Below, piece by piece: positions 25,102 to 33,228 of a stretch of DNA of 64,000 nt. The stretch is from contig NZ_JBMPGS010000002.1 of the NCBI RefSeq assembly GCF_049680855.1, positions 1 through 64,000 of the forward strand, read 5' to 3'. The notes below the pieces were generated by a model that was not told the DNA's origin, searched no databases, and worked only from the letters and a program-made list of their open reading frames with translations. The translations under genes were made by a program, and so were the position numbers. The DNA is from Salinimicrobium sp049680855. GTDB taxonomy: Bacteria; Bacteroidota; Bacteroidia; Flavobacteriales; Flavobacteriaceae. Within the stretch, counting starts at the first letter, position 1; every line of letters begins with the position of its first letter.

Positions 25102-26376
25102 ATGGAAAAAGTCCTGATCATCACTTATTATTGGCCTCCCGCAGGAGGACCCGGTGTGCAGCGATGGCTTAAATTCACTAAGTACCTCAAGGATTTTGGT
25201 TACGATCCCATAGTCTATGTTCCTGAAAACCCTCATTACCCGTTGCTGGATTCATCTCTGGAGGAAGAAGTGCCACAGCATGTAACAGTAGTCAAAAAAA
25301 GGATTTTTGAACCCTATTCTTTGGCAAAGATTTTCTCTAAAAAGAATACGCAGCAAATAAGTTCAGGGATCATTGCTGAAGAGGAAAAACAAAGTCTGCT
25401 GCAAAAGGCCATGATTTTTATCCGGGGGAATTTCTTTATTCCTGATGCACGTAAGTACTGGATAAAACCATCTATAAAATTCCTTTCAGAATATTTACAG
25501 GACAACGAGATCAAGAAAATTATTACTACCGGTCCGCCACACAGCCTGCATTTAATCGGACTTGGGTTAAAGGAAGAACTGGACCTGAAATGGATCGCTG
25601 ACTTTAGAGACCCCTGGACGAGCATTGGCTATCATGAAAAGCTGAGATTGACCGAAACTTCCCAATTACAACATCGTGAACTGGAAAGAAGGGTTTTGCA
25701 TAATGCAGATCATCTTATTACTACCAGTTTTACCACAAGAAATGAGTTCAGGGAAAAGACGACGACGCCGGTTTCGGTAATTACCAATGGCTATGATGTG
25801 CAGAATCATCAGGAGGTGAAAAGGGATGAAAAATTTACTCTTTCACATATTGGTTCTCTTCTTTCCGGAAGAAATCCTGTAAATCTTTGGAAAGCAATTG
25901 CTGAATTGACATCTGAAAATGACACTTTTAAAGAAGATTTTAAAATGAAGCTTGCAGGTGCGGTAGGAGAACAGGTTCTTAATTCCATTCGTGCCGCAGG
26001 ATTATCAGATTTTCTTGAATTGAAGGGGTATGTATCCCACCGGGAAGCCTTAAAGCTTCAGAAAAGCGCTCAAATGCTGCTATTAATAGAAATTGATAGC
26101 GAAGAAACTCGTGGAATTATTCCCGGGAAAATATTTGAATATATGGTAAGCGGCAGGCCCATTATTGCTGTGGGGCCCGCAGGAGCCGATATCAAAAAGA
26201 TTATTACCGAAACGAATACCGGGAAGTTCTTTGAATATTCTGAAAAAAAGGAGCTGAAAATGCACATCTTGGAGAGCTATAATGCTTTTAAAGAAAACAA
26301 TCTTGAAGTAAATGCTGTTGGTCTTCAAAAATACCACCGAAAAGCACTTACGGGAGAATTAAGTAAGTTACTTTAG
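25102..26376 (+). CDS. Glycosyltransferase family 4 protein
   Basis: A 424-residue GT-B fold enzyme. The N-terminal domain starts VLIITYYWPPAGGPGVQRW with a glycine-rich acceptor site, the linker has WIADFRDPW, and the C-terminal nucleotide-sugar domain includes HIGSLLSGRNP and the EYMVSGRPIIAVGP motif with the preceding glutamate cluster (GIIPGKIFEY). It likely moves a sugar to a lipid-linked glycan at the inner face of the membrane. Sugar unknown. Fifteen bases after YfhO and 24 before the flippase gene. Confidence 0.88.
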   Translation: MEKVLIITYYWPPAGGPGVQRWLKFTKYLKDFGYDPIVYVPENPHYPLLDSSLEEEVPQHVTVVKKRIFEPYSLAKIFSKKNTQQISSGIIAEEEKQSLLQKAMIFIRGNFFIPDARKYWIKPSIKFLSEYLQDNEIKKIITTGPPHSLHLIGLGLKEELDLKWIADFRDPWTSIGYHEKLRLTETSQLQHRELERRVLHNADHLITTSFTTRNEFREKTTTPVSVITNGYDVQNHQEVKRDEKFTLSHIGSLLSGRNPVNLWKAIAELTSENDTFKEDFKMKLAGAVGEQVLNSIRAAGLSDFLELKGYVSHREALKLQKSAQMLLLIEIDSEETRGIIPGKIFEYMVSGRPIIAVGPAGADIKKIITETNTGKFFEYSEKKELKMHILESYNAFKENNLEVNAVGLQKYHRKALTGELSKLL

Positions 26377-26400
26377 CGTCGGCCAATCCGAAGAAAATTC

Positions 26401-27864
26401 ATGGGAATAATTATCAATCAATCTGCTAAAAATCTGGTGACTACGTATGCCGGCTTTGGGATTGGAGCTATAAATACCCTTTTTCTGTACACGAATTTTC
26501 TTGAACAGGAGTATTACGGGCTGGTGAGTTTTTTGCTTTCCGCAGCAAACCTTATCTGGCCGCTCATGGCTTTTGGAGTTCATAATACGCTTGTGAAATT
26601 TTTTTCCTCTTATTCCACAAAAGATGAAAAAGACAAACTTCTTACCCTCATTTTAATTCTTCCATTAGGAATTTCAATCATTTTGGGAGCAGTAGGTTAC
26701 ATTTCCTACGGGTTTATTTTGGATTATTTTTCAGATGGGAACGAGCTGGTACAGCCGTATGTGTGGCTTATTTTCGTGATCGCAGTCGCAACTTCCTATT
26801 TTGAAGTGTTTTTTTCCTGGTCAAAAGTAAATTATCAAAGCGTCTTTGGGAACTTTATGAAAGAGGTTTTTCACCGACTGTGCGTTTCGGTTTTACTGTT
26901 GATGGTATATGTAGGCTGGATCAGTGTATCAGAATTCATTTACAGCCTTTCCGGAGTTTTTATCTTTCGGGCGTTAGCAATGAAACTCTATGCTTTTTCG
27001 CTTTATTTTCCGAAGGTCAGGTTTGAATTACCTGCGAATAAATCTTCAATAATGAAATATTCGGCTTTGATCCTAATTGCAGGATCTATTGCGATGGTGC
27101 TTCTGGATTTAGATAAGGTGATGATCGAAAGGTTTCTGCCAATTGAAAATGTCGCCATCTACGGAATTGCGGTGTATATAGCTTCTGTTATTGCTGTTCC
27201 TTCCCGCGCGATGCATCAAATCACTTATCCTATGACCGCCACACTTTTAAATAACAGAGATCGTGCAGGGCTGGATGATCTGTATAAAAAAAGCTCTATT
27301 AATCTTTTGCTCGTGAGTGGATTCATTTTTTTACTGATCGTTACGAATGTGCGGCAGCTGTATGAATTAATTCCCGATGAATATCAAATTAGTTTTTCTA
27401 TCGTGGTGCTTATTTCCTGCGTTAAACTTTATGATAACCTCATGGGAAACAACAATGCGATTTTGTTTAATTCCGATTACTACCGGCTGGTACTTGCCAT
27501 TGGTGTGATGTTAGCCGTTTTAGCTTTTATCCTGAATCTAATATTTATACCGGAATATGGCATTTTTGGGGCTGCAATGGCAACCTTCATTGCTTATGCT
27601 GTCTACAACACCTCTAAAATTTTTATAGTAGGTAGAAAATTTAAGATCTTCCCATTTAGTATGAAGACCATATATGGTTTAGGACTTGTTCTTGCTTTTT
27701 CTCTTGGATTTTATTTCTGGGATTTTCCTTTTCATCCGGTGGTAAACATTTTTCTGAAGTCTGCTATTCTTGGGCTTCTCTATTTGCCTTTAATTTTTTA
27801 CATGCAGCTTTCACAGGACATCAATATTATCATTGAAAAATTTCTGAAAAAGTTATTCCGCTAA
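26401..27864 (+). CDS. Polysaccharide flippase (Wzx-like)
   Basis: A 487-residue protein with about twelve to fourteen membrane segments and no large soluble domain, matching MOP-superfamily exporters of lipid-linked oligosaccharides. The N-terminal NQSAKNLVTTYAGFGIGAINTL and the DLDKVMIERFLP loop are typical of Wzx/MurJ-like flippases. As last gene of the operon it would carry the product made by the glycosyltransferase across the membrane. Specificity unknown. A terminator follows seven bases later. Confidence 0.88.
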   Translation: MGIIINQSAKNLVTTYAGFGIGAINTLFLYTNFLEQEYYGLVSFLLSAANLIWPLMAFGVHNTLVKFFSSYSTKDEKDKLLTLILILPLGISIILGAVGYISYGFILDYFSDGNELVQPYVWLIFVIAVATSYFEVFFSWSKVNYQSVFGNFMKEVFHRLCVSVLLLMVYVGWISVSEFIYSLSGVFIFRALAMKLYAFSLYFPKVRFELPANKSSIMKYSALILIAGSIAMVLLDLDKVMIERFLPIENVAIYGIAVYIASVIAVPSRAMHQITYPMTATLLNNRDRAGLDDLYKKSSINLLLVSGFIFLLIVTNVRQLYELIPDEYQISFSIVVLISCVKLYDNLMGNNNAILFNSDYYRLVLAIGVMLAVLAFILNLIFIPEYGIFGAAMATFIAYAVYNTSKIFIVGRKFKIFPFSMKTIYGLGLVLAFSLGFYFWDFPFHPVVNIFLKSAILGLLYLPLIFYMQLSQDINIIIEKFLKKLFR

Positions 27865-27870
27865 CAAAAG

Positions 27871-27907
27871 AAACTCCTCAAAGTTCTTACACATTTGAGG
27901 AGTTTTT
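27871..27907. terminator. Bidirectional terminator after the flippase gene
   Basis: A perfect 12-bp stem (27871-27882 with 27894-27905) with an 11-base loop and T tracts on both strands. It separates the flippase gene from the convergent secreted-protein gene. Confidence 0.85.
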
Positions 27908-27908
27908 C

Positions 27909-27925
27909 AACTAACCAACCAAAAA
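27909..27925. repeat. 17-base repeat AACTAACCAACCAAAAA, copy 1
   Basis: An exact copy occurs at 29163-29179. Both lie beside a terminator hairpin in the same orientation, here between the flippase terminator and the stop codon of the secreted-protein gene. On the minus strand it forms part of that gene's 3' untranslated region. Confidence 0.75.
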
Positions 27926-27937
27926 TCGATTCATTTC

Positions 27938-29032
27938 TTAATTTCCCCTTCCGCGCGAGCTTCTGGAATTACTGTTAGTTGTCGCCGTTGGGGCAGAAGA
28001 CCTAGAGGTCCTTGTTACAGTTGTTTCACTGCTTTTATTTCTAGCCGCAGGAGTATTTGCGCTGGAATATCTTCCCCGGGAATATGTTCCAGTGTCTCTT
28101 GAAGTCTCTCTTGTGTTGTTCCTTTGCTCTACCTGACTTCTAGATGCCCGTGTATCTCTTACTGTTGGTGGTTCGTTCACAGATACCCTGGTTCTTCCTC
28201 TGTTTTCGGTAGCATAAGTAGGTTGTTTCCTGGTGTTCCTCACATCTCTTGAAGTACCAGAATTACTTCTGGTTTCATTTCTTGACTCCATTCTTGTTGC
28301 TACAGTGTAATCAGAATTAAAATTTTGCGGTCTAAGGTCTCTTACTTCGCGGGTTCTGCTCCCTCTATGATAAGCGGTTGCATTTTCACCCGGCCTATAA
28401 TAGCTTCTTCTGTGAGTGCTGCTGTGTTTCCTATAATAATCTACATAATAATTATAGGCAAAACGATTAGGATGATAATGTGCCCGATAAGGCTGGTGAT
28501 AAACCACCGTATGATTTACGTGAGGTCGTACATAATAACTATGCCATGGCCTGTATACATAACGAGGATTATAAGCGTTGATATATCCGGAAAAACGGGT
28601 AACCCTTAGACGTGAATTGTAATGTAAATGTAAACCGCCAATCGTGGCCACTCTTCCAAAACGATTGTAGGATATATAAACGTTTCCTGCCTGAATGATC
28701 CTGCCATAATAATCGTAGAAAACAGGAACATTCTCTACCTGTATGACCGCTCCAAAATCATCGTACTGTACATAAGGATCATAATTGTATCCCGCATTAT
28801 AACTAATGTTTACATGTGGCGTTACCACATTCACATTATACCCAGTTCTTCTGGAGTTGTAAAAGAAATCAAACTGCCCATCTGGATAAATGGCAAATTC
28901 AACACCACCTTCAACGAAGATAAAGGCATCTCCGTAGCCATATATTAAATTCTCTTCAAAAATTTTTGGTTCAGCCAGGGCAGAGCCTCCAATCACCAAT
29001 AGAGCAAAAAGTAAGCTGTAAATCTTTTTCAT
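27938..29032 (-). CDS. Secreted basic Tyr/Arg/Ser-rich protein
   Basis: A protein of about 364 residues with a signal peptide (MKKIYSLL to GGSALA). The mature N-terminal half is rich in Tyr, Asn, Gly and His in a loosely repeated beta pattern (FDFFYNSRRTGYNVNVVTPHV, then VYISYNRFGRV); the C-terminal 140 residues are low-complexity Arg/Ser/Thr/Asn and end SNSRSSRGRGN. No enzyme motif is visible. ATG 29032 begins the signal peptide; eight extra in-frame codons precede it. Two sigma-54-like promoters lie upstream, which is unusual for this window. It could be an envelope-stress or matrix protein; this is a guess. Confidence 0.7.
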   Translation of the reverse strand: MKKIYSLLFALLVIGGSALAEPKIFEENLIYGYGDAFIFVEGGVEFAIYPDGQFDFFYNSRRTGYNVNVVTPHVNISYNAGYNYDPYVQYDDFGAVIQVENVPVFYDYYGRIIQAGNVYISYNRFGRVATIGGLHLHYNSRLRVTRFSGYINAYNPRYVYRPWHSYYVRPHVNHTVVYHQPYRAHYHPNRFAYNYYVDYYRKHSSTHRRSYYRPGENATAYHRGSRTREVRDLRPQNFNSDYTVATRMESRNETRSNSGTSRDVRNTRKQPTYATENRGRTRVSVNEPPTVRDTRASRSQVEQRNNTRETSRDTGTYSRGRYSSANTPAARNKSSETTVTRTSRSSAPTATTNSNSRSSRGRGN

Positions 29033-29082
29033 AATGAAATAATTTAAATGAAACAAAGCGATTGGAGTCGATAAATGATTTC

Positions 29083-29100
29083 TTTCAAACGGCGTGCCAA
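29083..29100 (-). promoter_or_regulatory. Sigma-54-like promoter P1 of the secreted-protein gene
   Basis: The minus strand reads TTGGCACGCCGTTTGAAA. The GG (29098-29097) and the following GA (29086-29085) are 12 bases apart as in sigma-54 promoters (TTGGCACG-N4-TTGCW), with a single change at the -12 position (GC to GA). The predicted start near 29073 leaves a leader of about 40 bases. Confidence 0.6.
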
Positions 29101-29124
29101 AAATGTTGAAGAAACTATATTAGA

Positions 29125-29159
29125 AAACCCCGAAGGCTGTAAAAAGCACAACGGGGTTT
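29125..29159 (-). terminator. Hairpin between the two sigma-54-like promoters
   Basis: An 8-bp stem AAACCCCG/CGGGGTTT (29125-29132 with 29152-29159), with a T tract when read on the minus strand. A transcript started at P2 would end here, or continue into the secreted-protein gene if it reads through. Confidence 0.6.
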
Positions 29160-29162
29160 CCA

Positions 29163-29179
29163 AACTAACCAACCAAAAA
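29163..29179. repeat. 17-base repeat AACTAACCAACCAAAAA, copy 2
   Basis: Exact repeat of 27909-27925. It sits next to the hairpin at 29125-29159 exactly as copy 1 sits next to the terminator at 27871-27907, so a 3'-end segment appears duplicated. Confidence 0.75.
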
Positions 29180-29184
29180 AATTA

Positions 29185-29220
29185 TTAATCTAAAATGGTA
29201 ACTGATGATAAGAAGATCAT
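29185..29220 (-). other. Eleven-codon reading frame downstream of P2
   Basis: After P2 the minus strand carries ATG...TAA for MIFLSSVTILD, between the promoter and the repeated 3' segment. It may be a remnant of a lost gene, a leader peptide or chance. There is no independent evidence for translation. Confidence 0.2.
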
Positions 29221-29245
29221 AAGTCTCTAAATTTCAAATTATTTC

Positions 29246-29263
29246 ATTCAAAGGTTGTGCCAA
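29246..29263 (-). promoter_or_regulatory. Sigma-54-like promoter P2
   Basis: The minus strand reads TTGGCACAACCTTTGAAT, with GG (29261-29260) and GA (29249-29248) at the same 12-base distance as P1. The surrounding 33 bases (29236-29268) match those around P1 (29073-29105) at 27 positions, so the promoter region is duplicated. Confidence 0.55.
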
Positions 29264-29308
29264 GAATGATATTAATACAATAGGAGGTGTTAAAAATAAA
29301 ATTTACTA

Positions 29309-32095
29309 TTATAATTTTTCTTTTAAGAAGGGAGCTGTAAATGAAGTTTCGTTTGCAGCAACATCCTCGGGTGTACCGGTGGCAATTAGGTTTCCACCCG
29401 CTTCTCCACCTTCAGTACCAAGATCAATCACATGATCTGCGCACTTTACAAGATCCATATTATGTTCAATAACTATTACTGAATGTCCTTTGGCCAGGAG
29501 CGCATTGAATGACTTCAAAAGTTTTTGAATATCGTGAAAATGTAATCCGGTGGTAGGTTCATCAAAAATGAACAGCGCCTTTTCTTTTGTTGTCCCTTTT
29601 ACCAGAAATGAAGCGAGCTTTATACGCTGCGCTTCACCGCCCGAAAGCGTAGAGGAACTTTGTCCTAGCTGGACATAGCCCAACCCAACATCCTGTAAAG
29701 GTTTAAGTTTGGATACGATCTTACTTTCTTTATTTTGGCTAAAGAACGCTACTGCATCATCAATAGTCAAGTTAAGAATGTCGTCAATATTTTTATCATC
29801 AAAAGTTACCTCTAAAATCTCTTTTTTGAATCTTTTCCCGTTGCAGGTTTCGCAAACCAGGTGAACATCGGCCATAAATTGCATTTCAATAGTAACTTCG
29901 CCTTCACCTTTGCAGGTTTCACAACGTCCTCCATCCACGTTGAAGGAAAAATGCTTCGGTTTGTATCCACGGATGTCTGAAAGTTTTTGATTTGAAAAGA
30001 GATTCCTAATATCGTCATAGGCTTTGATGTAAGTGACCGGATTTGACCTTGAGGAACGGCCAATTGGGTTTTGATCTACAAATTCCACTGTAGAGATCTT
30101 TTTGATATCGCCTTCTATTTTGCTGAATTGCCCGGGTTTTTCTCCATAACCACTTATTTCCTTAAGCATTGCCGGGTATAGAATTTTTTTAATCAACGTA
30201 CTTTTACCACTTCCTGAAACTCCTGTCACCGCAGTGAAGACGCCCAGTGGAAAACGTACATCAATATTCTTCAGGTTATTTTCACGAGCCCCAATAACAT
30301 CAACGTGATATTTTGAAGTACGTCGTTTCTCGGGAACTTTGATTTCCAAATTACCGTTGAGGTATTGTGCTGTGAGTGATTCCGAAGCTAAAATATCTGC
30401 AAAAGTTCCCGTAGCTACAACTTCTCCTCCCTGTGTTCCTGCTTCGGGACCAATATCAATAATTTCATCGGCCGCTTTCATGATATCTTCGTCATGCTCC
30501 ACAACTATAACTGTATTACCCAGATCTCTTAATGATTTTAAAACTTCTATTAATTTCAATGTATCCCGCGGATGCAGACCAATGGAAGGTTCATCAAGTA
30601 TGTACATAGAGCCTACAAGGCTGCTCCCAAGGGAGGTAGCAAGATTAATTCTTTGAGATTCCCCTCCAGAAAGCGTATTTGATTTTCGGTTTAGGGTTAG
30701 ATAATCAAGCCCGACTTTAGATAGAAACTCCAGCCTGTTATTGATCTCGGTAAGAAGACGTTTCCCTATTTTTGCATCGTATTCATTGAGTTGAAGATTA
30801 CTGAAGAAATCCCGCACCTTGTTTAAAGGCATTTCCACCAGTTGCATAATATTTGTGTCTGCTATTTTCACATAACCTGCTTCAGGACGGAGTCTTTTGC
30901 CTTTGCAAACGGTACATCTCGTTTTTCCGCGGTAGCGTGACAGCATCACACGGTTCTGGATCTTATATGCTTTGGATTCTAAGAATGCAAAAAATTGGTT
31001 TAATCCTTCAAAATGCTGATTGCCATTCCAAATGAGATCTTTCTGCTCCTCGCTAAGCTCAAAGTATGGTTTATGAATTGGGAAATCAAATTTGTGTGAA
31101 TTATTCACCAGCTGATCCCGATACCAACTCATGCTCTCTCCCCGCCACGGAAATATGGCATTTTCGTACACAGAAAGCGAGGTATTGGGTATTACTAAAT
31201 CCTCATCAATACCAATTACATCGCCATAACCTTCACATTTTGGACAGGCGCCATAAGGATTATTAAAACTGAAAAGATGTACATTGGGTTCGAGAAAGCT
31301 CATTCCATCCAGCTCGAATTTGTTACTGAATTGCCTTATTTTCTTTTTGGATAATATTTCAATAGTTAATTCTCCTTTACCTTCAAAGAAGGCAGTTTGA
31401 ACAGCATCGGCGAGGCGATTGTAAAAATCCTCATCATCTTTCGTAACTATCCTGTCCACAACCAGCGAGAGATCCCTGGGTTCTATTTTAGAAAGATTCG
31501 TTTCATCTATTCTCGCAACCTTATCCTTTAACTTAATCCTACTGTAGCCTTGTTGCAGAAGTACTTTCAATTTCTCTTCCGGAGTTCGTCCTTCCTCAAT
31601 ATGAACAGGAGCCAACAACAACATTTTTTCTCCTTCAGGGAAGGATTTTATGAAGTTGATGACATCTGTGACGGTATCTTTTTTTACTTCATTTCCGGAG
31701 ATAGGGGAGTACGTCCTGCCAATGCGTGCGAAAAGCAGTTTGAGGTAATCATATATTTCAGTTGAGGTGCCAACTGTAGATCTTGGATTGGTAGAATTCA
31801 CCTTTTGCTCAATCGCTATCGCGGGGGCAATTCCTTTAATATAATCCACCTGCGGCTTATTCAGCCTGCCTAAAAATTGTCGCGCATAAGACGAAAGACT
31901 TTCCACATACCTTCTTTGTCCTTCGGCATAGAGCGTATCGAAAGCCAGGGAAGACTTACCCGAACCCGAAAGTCCTGTTAGCACTATCAGTTTATTTCTG
32001 GGAATGACCGCATTAATATTTTTTAGATTATGGAGTTTGGCTCCTTTTATTATGATATTTTCTTTGGGATCTATTTGCGAAACATCGACTGTCAT
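29309..32095 (-). CDS. uvrA: Excinuclease ABC subunit UvrA
   Basis: A 928-residue ABC-type ATPase that finds bulky DNA damage and loads UvrB in nucleotide excision repair. It shows Walker A GLSGSGKS at 41-48, the zinc finger CPKC/CTVCKGKR, the first LSGGESQRINLA signature with the LDEPSIGLHP Walker B, then a second set (GVSGSGKST, CETCKGEG, TLSGGEAQRIKLA, FDEPTTGLH). Start ATG 32095 aligns with the usual family N-terminus before PKENIIIKGA; ATG 32101 and a further upstream start are also open. Confidence 0.96.
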   Translation of the reverse strand: MTVDVSQIDPKENIIIKGAKLHNLKNINAVIPRNKLIVLTGLSGSGKSSLAFDTLYAEGQRRYVESLSSYARQFLGRLNKPQVDYIKGIAPAIAIEQKVNSTNPRSTVGTSTEIYDYLKLLFARIGRTYSPISGNEVKKDTVTDVINFIKSFPEGEKMLLLAPVHIEEGRTPEEKLKVLLQQGYSRIKLKDKVARIDETNLSKIEPRDLSLVVDRIVTKDDEDFYNRLADAVQTAFFEGKGELTIEILSKKKIRQFSNKFELDGMSFLEPNVHLFSFNNPYGACPKCEGYGDVIGIDEDLVIPNTSLSVYENAIFPWRGESMSWYRDQLVNNSHKFDFPIHKPYFELSEEQKDLIWNGNQHFEGLNQFFAFLESKAYKIQNRVMLSRYRGKTRCTVCKGKRLRPEAGYVKIADTNIMQLVEMPLNKVRDFFSNLQLNEYDAKIGKRLLTEINNRLEFLSKVGLDYLTLNRKSNTLSGGESQRINLATSLGSSLVGSMYILDEPSIGLHPRDTLKLIEVLKSLRDLGNTVIVVEHDEDIMKAADEIIDIGPEAGTQGGEVVATGTFADILASESLTAQYLNGNLEIKVPEKRRTSKYHVDVIGARENNLKNIDVRFPLGVFTAVTGVSGSGKSTLIKKILYPAMLKEISGYGEKPGQFSKIEGDIKKISTVEFVDQNPIGRSSRSNPVTYIKAYDDIRNLFSNQKLSDIRGYKPKHFSFNVDGGRCETCKGEGEVTIEMQFMADVHLVCETCNGKRFKKEILEVTFDDKNIDDILNLTIDDAVAFFSQNKESKIVSKLKPLQDVGLGYVQLGQSSSTLSGGEAQRIKLASFLVKGTTKEKALFIFDEPTTGLHFHDIQKLLKSFNALLAKGHSVIVIEHNMDLVKCADHVIDLGTEGGEAGGNLIATGTPEDVAANETSFTAPFLKEKL

Positions 32096-32117
32096 AATCA
32101 TAAATTCTTTGTAGCTG

Positions 32118-32125
32118 CAAAGATA
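32118..32125 (-). promoter_or_regulatory. -7 promoter box for uvrA
   Basis: The minus strand reads TATCTTTG (TAnnTTTG), 22 bases before ATG 32095. It lies inside the longest open frame, so it argues for a start at 32101 or 32095. Confidence 0.5.
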
Positions 32126-32204
32126 CTTAAACAATTGTTTTCTGAGGCAGGAGTGGGGAAAGCAATCTATTGAAGATTAGTTTGTTAAAAAATTTAACTT
32201 TTTC

Positions 32205-32236
32205 TTGTGCATGTGAAAATTTTCATGTTATATTTG
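32205..32236 (+). promoter_or_regulatory. Promoter of the sigma-factor gene
   Basis: TTG at 32205-32207 and TATATTTG at 32229-32236 are 21 bases apart. The predicted start near 32243 gives an unusually long leader of about 97 bases. Confidence 0.55.
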
Positions 32237-32274
32237 CTCCTAGTTAACACCAAAACTCAACGCCTATAATATAA

Positions 32275-32336
32275 AGTTACTTTTTGAACTAATAACTAAC
32301 CTACAGGTCTCCCCAACCCCTGTTAAAAAAGTAACT
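32275..32336 (+). promoter_or_regulatory. Structured leader of the sigma-factor mRNA
   Basis: AGTTACTTTTT (32275-32285) is the exact reverse complement of AAAAAGTAACT (32326-32336), which ends three bases before the ATG at 32340. Within the 40-base loop ACAGG and CCTGT can pair. Folding would bury the ribosome entry region, suggesting control of translation. Confidence 0.5.
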
Positions 32337-32339
32337 CTT

Positions 32340-32924
32340 ATGGAACATGTTGAGCTAACCGATGCTTGTCTTGTAAAGAAATATATGAATGGAAATGAGA
32401 ATTCATTATCTATTCTAATTGACCGCCACCAACAACGTATTTACAGTTTTATTTATTCCAAAGTATTTGACAAAGATGTCGCCGATGATGTTTTTCAGGA
32501 TACTTTCATTAAGGTGATTCGTACCTTAAAGAGAGGTAAGTATAATGAAGAGGGGAAATTTTTACCCTGGGTTATGCGTATTGCCCATAATTTGGTTATT
32601 GATCACTTCAGAAAAAATAAAAGGATGCCGAAATTTGAAACCAGCGGTGATTTCAACATCTTTTCTGTTCTAAGTGATTCTGACCTTAATGCTGAAAAGC
32701 AAATTATTAAAGATCAAATAGAAGCCGATGTAAAGGAGTTGATCAAAGAACTTCCGGAAGACCAGCTAGAGGTGCTTGTAATGCGTATTTATAAAGAAAT
32801 GAGCTTTAAGGAAATATCTGAAAGAACAGGCGTAAGTATTAATACGGCATTGGGTAGAATGAGGTATGCTTTAATAAATTTAAGAAAAGTTATAGAAAAA
32901 CATAACTTGACTTTAACAAATTAA
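32340..32924 (+). CDS. ECF-like sigma-70 family RNA polymerase sigma factor
   Basis: A 194-residue sigma factor with only regions 2 and 4. Region 2 shows DVADDVFQDTFIKVIRTL and FLPWVMRIAHNLVIDHFRK; region 4 has ELPEDQLEVLVMRIYKEMSFKEISERTGVSINTALGRMRYAL, a helix-turn-helix that reads the -35 type element. No anti-sigma gene is next to it; instead a 48-codon gene follows after 55 bases. The gene is preceded by a long leader that can fold over the start codon. Target genes unknown. Confidence 0.9.
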   Translation: MEHVELTDACLVKKYMNGNENSLSILIDRHQQRIYSFIYSKVFDKDVADDVFQDTFIKVIRTLKRGKYNEEGKFLPWVMRIAHNLVIDHFRKNKRMPKFETSGDFNIFSVLSDSDLNAEKQIIKDQIEADVKELIKELPEDQLEVLVMRIYKEMSFKEISERTGVSINTALGRMRYALINLRKVIEKHNLTLTN

Positions 32925-32979
32925 GACAATATACGGGTTTTAAATCCGTTATTCATGGTATAATCTTAATCGTGTAATA

Positions 32980-33126
32980 ATGGCAAAACTCTACTCTAAG
33001 AATTCTTCTCTAAAAGTGAATTATTTACAACCGAAAAAAGAAAGTATACAATTTCTTTTGAATTATTCTAAAGCCTTGAAGATAAGCAGGTATAAAACCC
33101 TTCAATTTGAGTCTTTTATGAATTAG
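32980..33126 (+). CDS. Conserved 48-residue microprotein after the sigma factor
   Basis: An open frame starting MAKLYSKNSSLKVNYLQPKK, with QFLLNYSKALKI and ending FESFMN. It is basic, has no signal or membrane segment, and starts 55 bases after the sigma-factor stop codon with no terminator between. Codons look like the neighbours. I recall similar short proteins after this sigma factor in other flavobacteria, but cannot verify it. A terminator follows. It may be a regulator of the sigma factor or an independent small protein. Confidence 0.6.
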   Translation: MAKLYSKNSSLKVNYLQPKKESIQFLLNYSKALKISRYKTLQFESFMN

Positions 33127-33200
33127 AAATTTAAACTTTATGAGGTTTCCAGATTTATGGGTGCCAAATTTTTGCTGTGAAAATTAGAATTAGCTGATTA

Positions 33201-33228
33201 AAAAAATCCTGCCAGGGCAGGATTTTTT
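33201..33228. terminator. Bidirectional terminator after the microprotein and nth
   Basis: A 12-bp stem (33201-33212 with 33217-33228) with a CAGG loop, A/T tracts on both flanks, overlapping the nth stop codon. It ends both the sigma-factor unit and nth. Confidence 0.85.
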
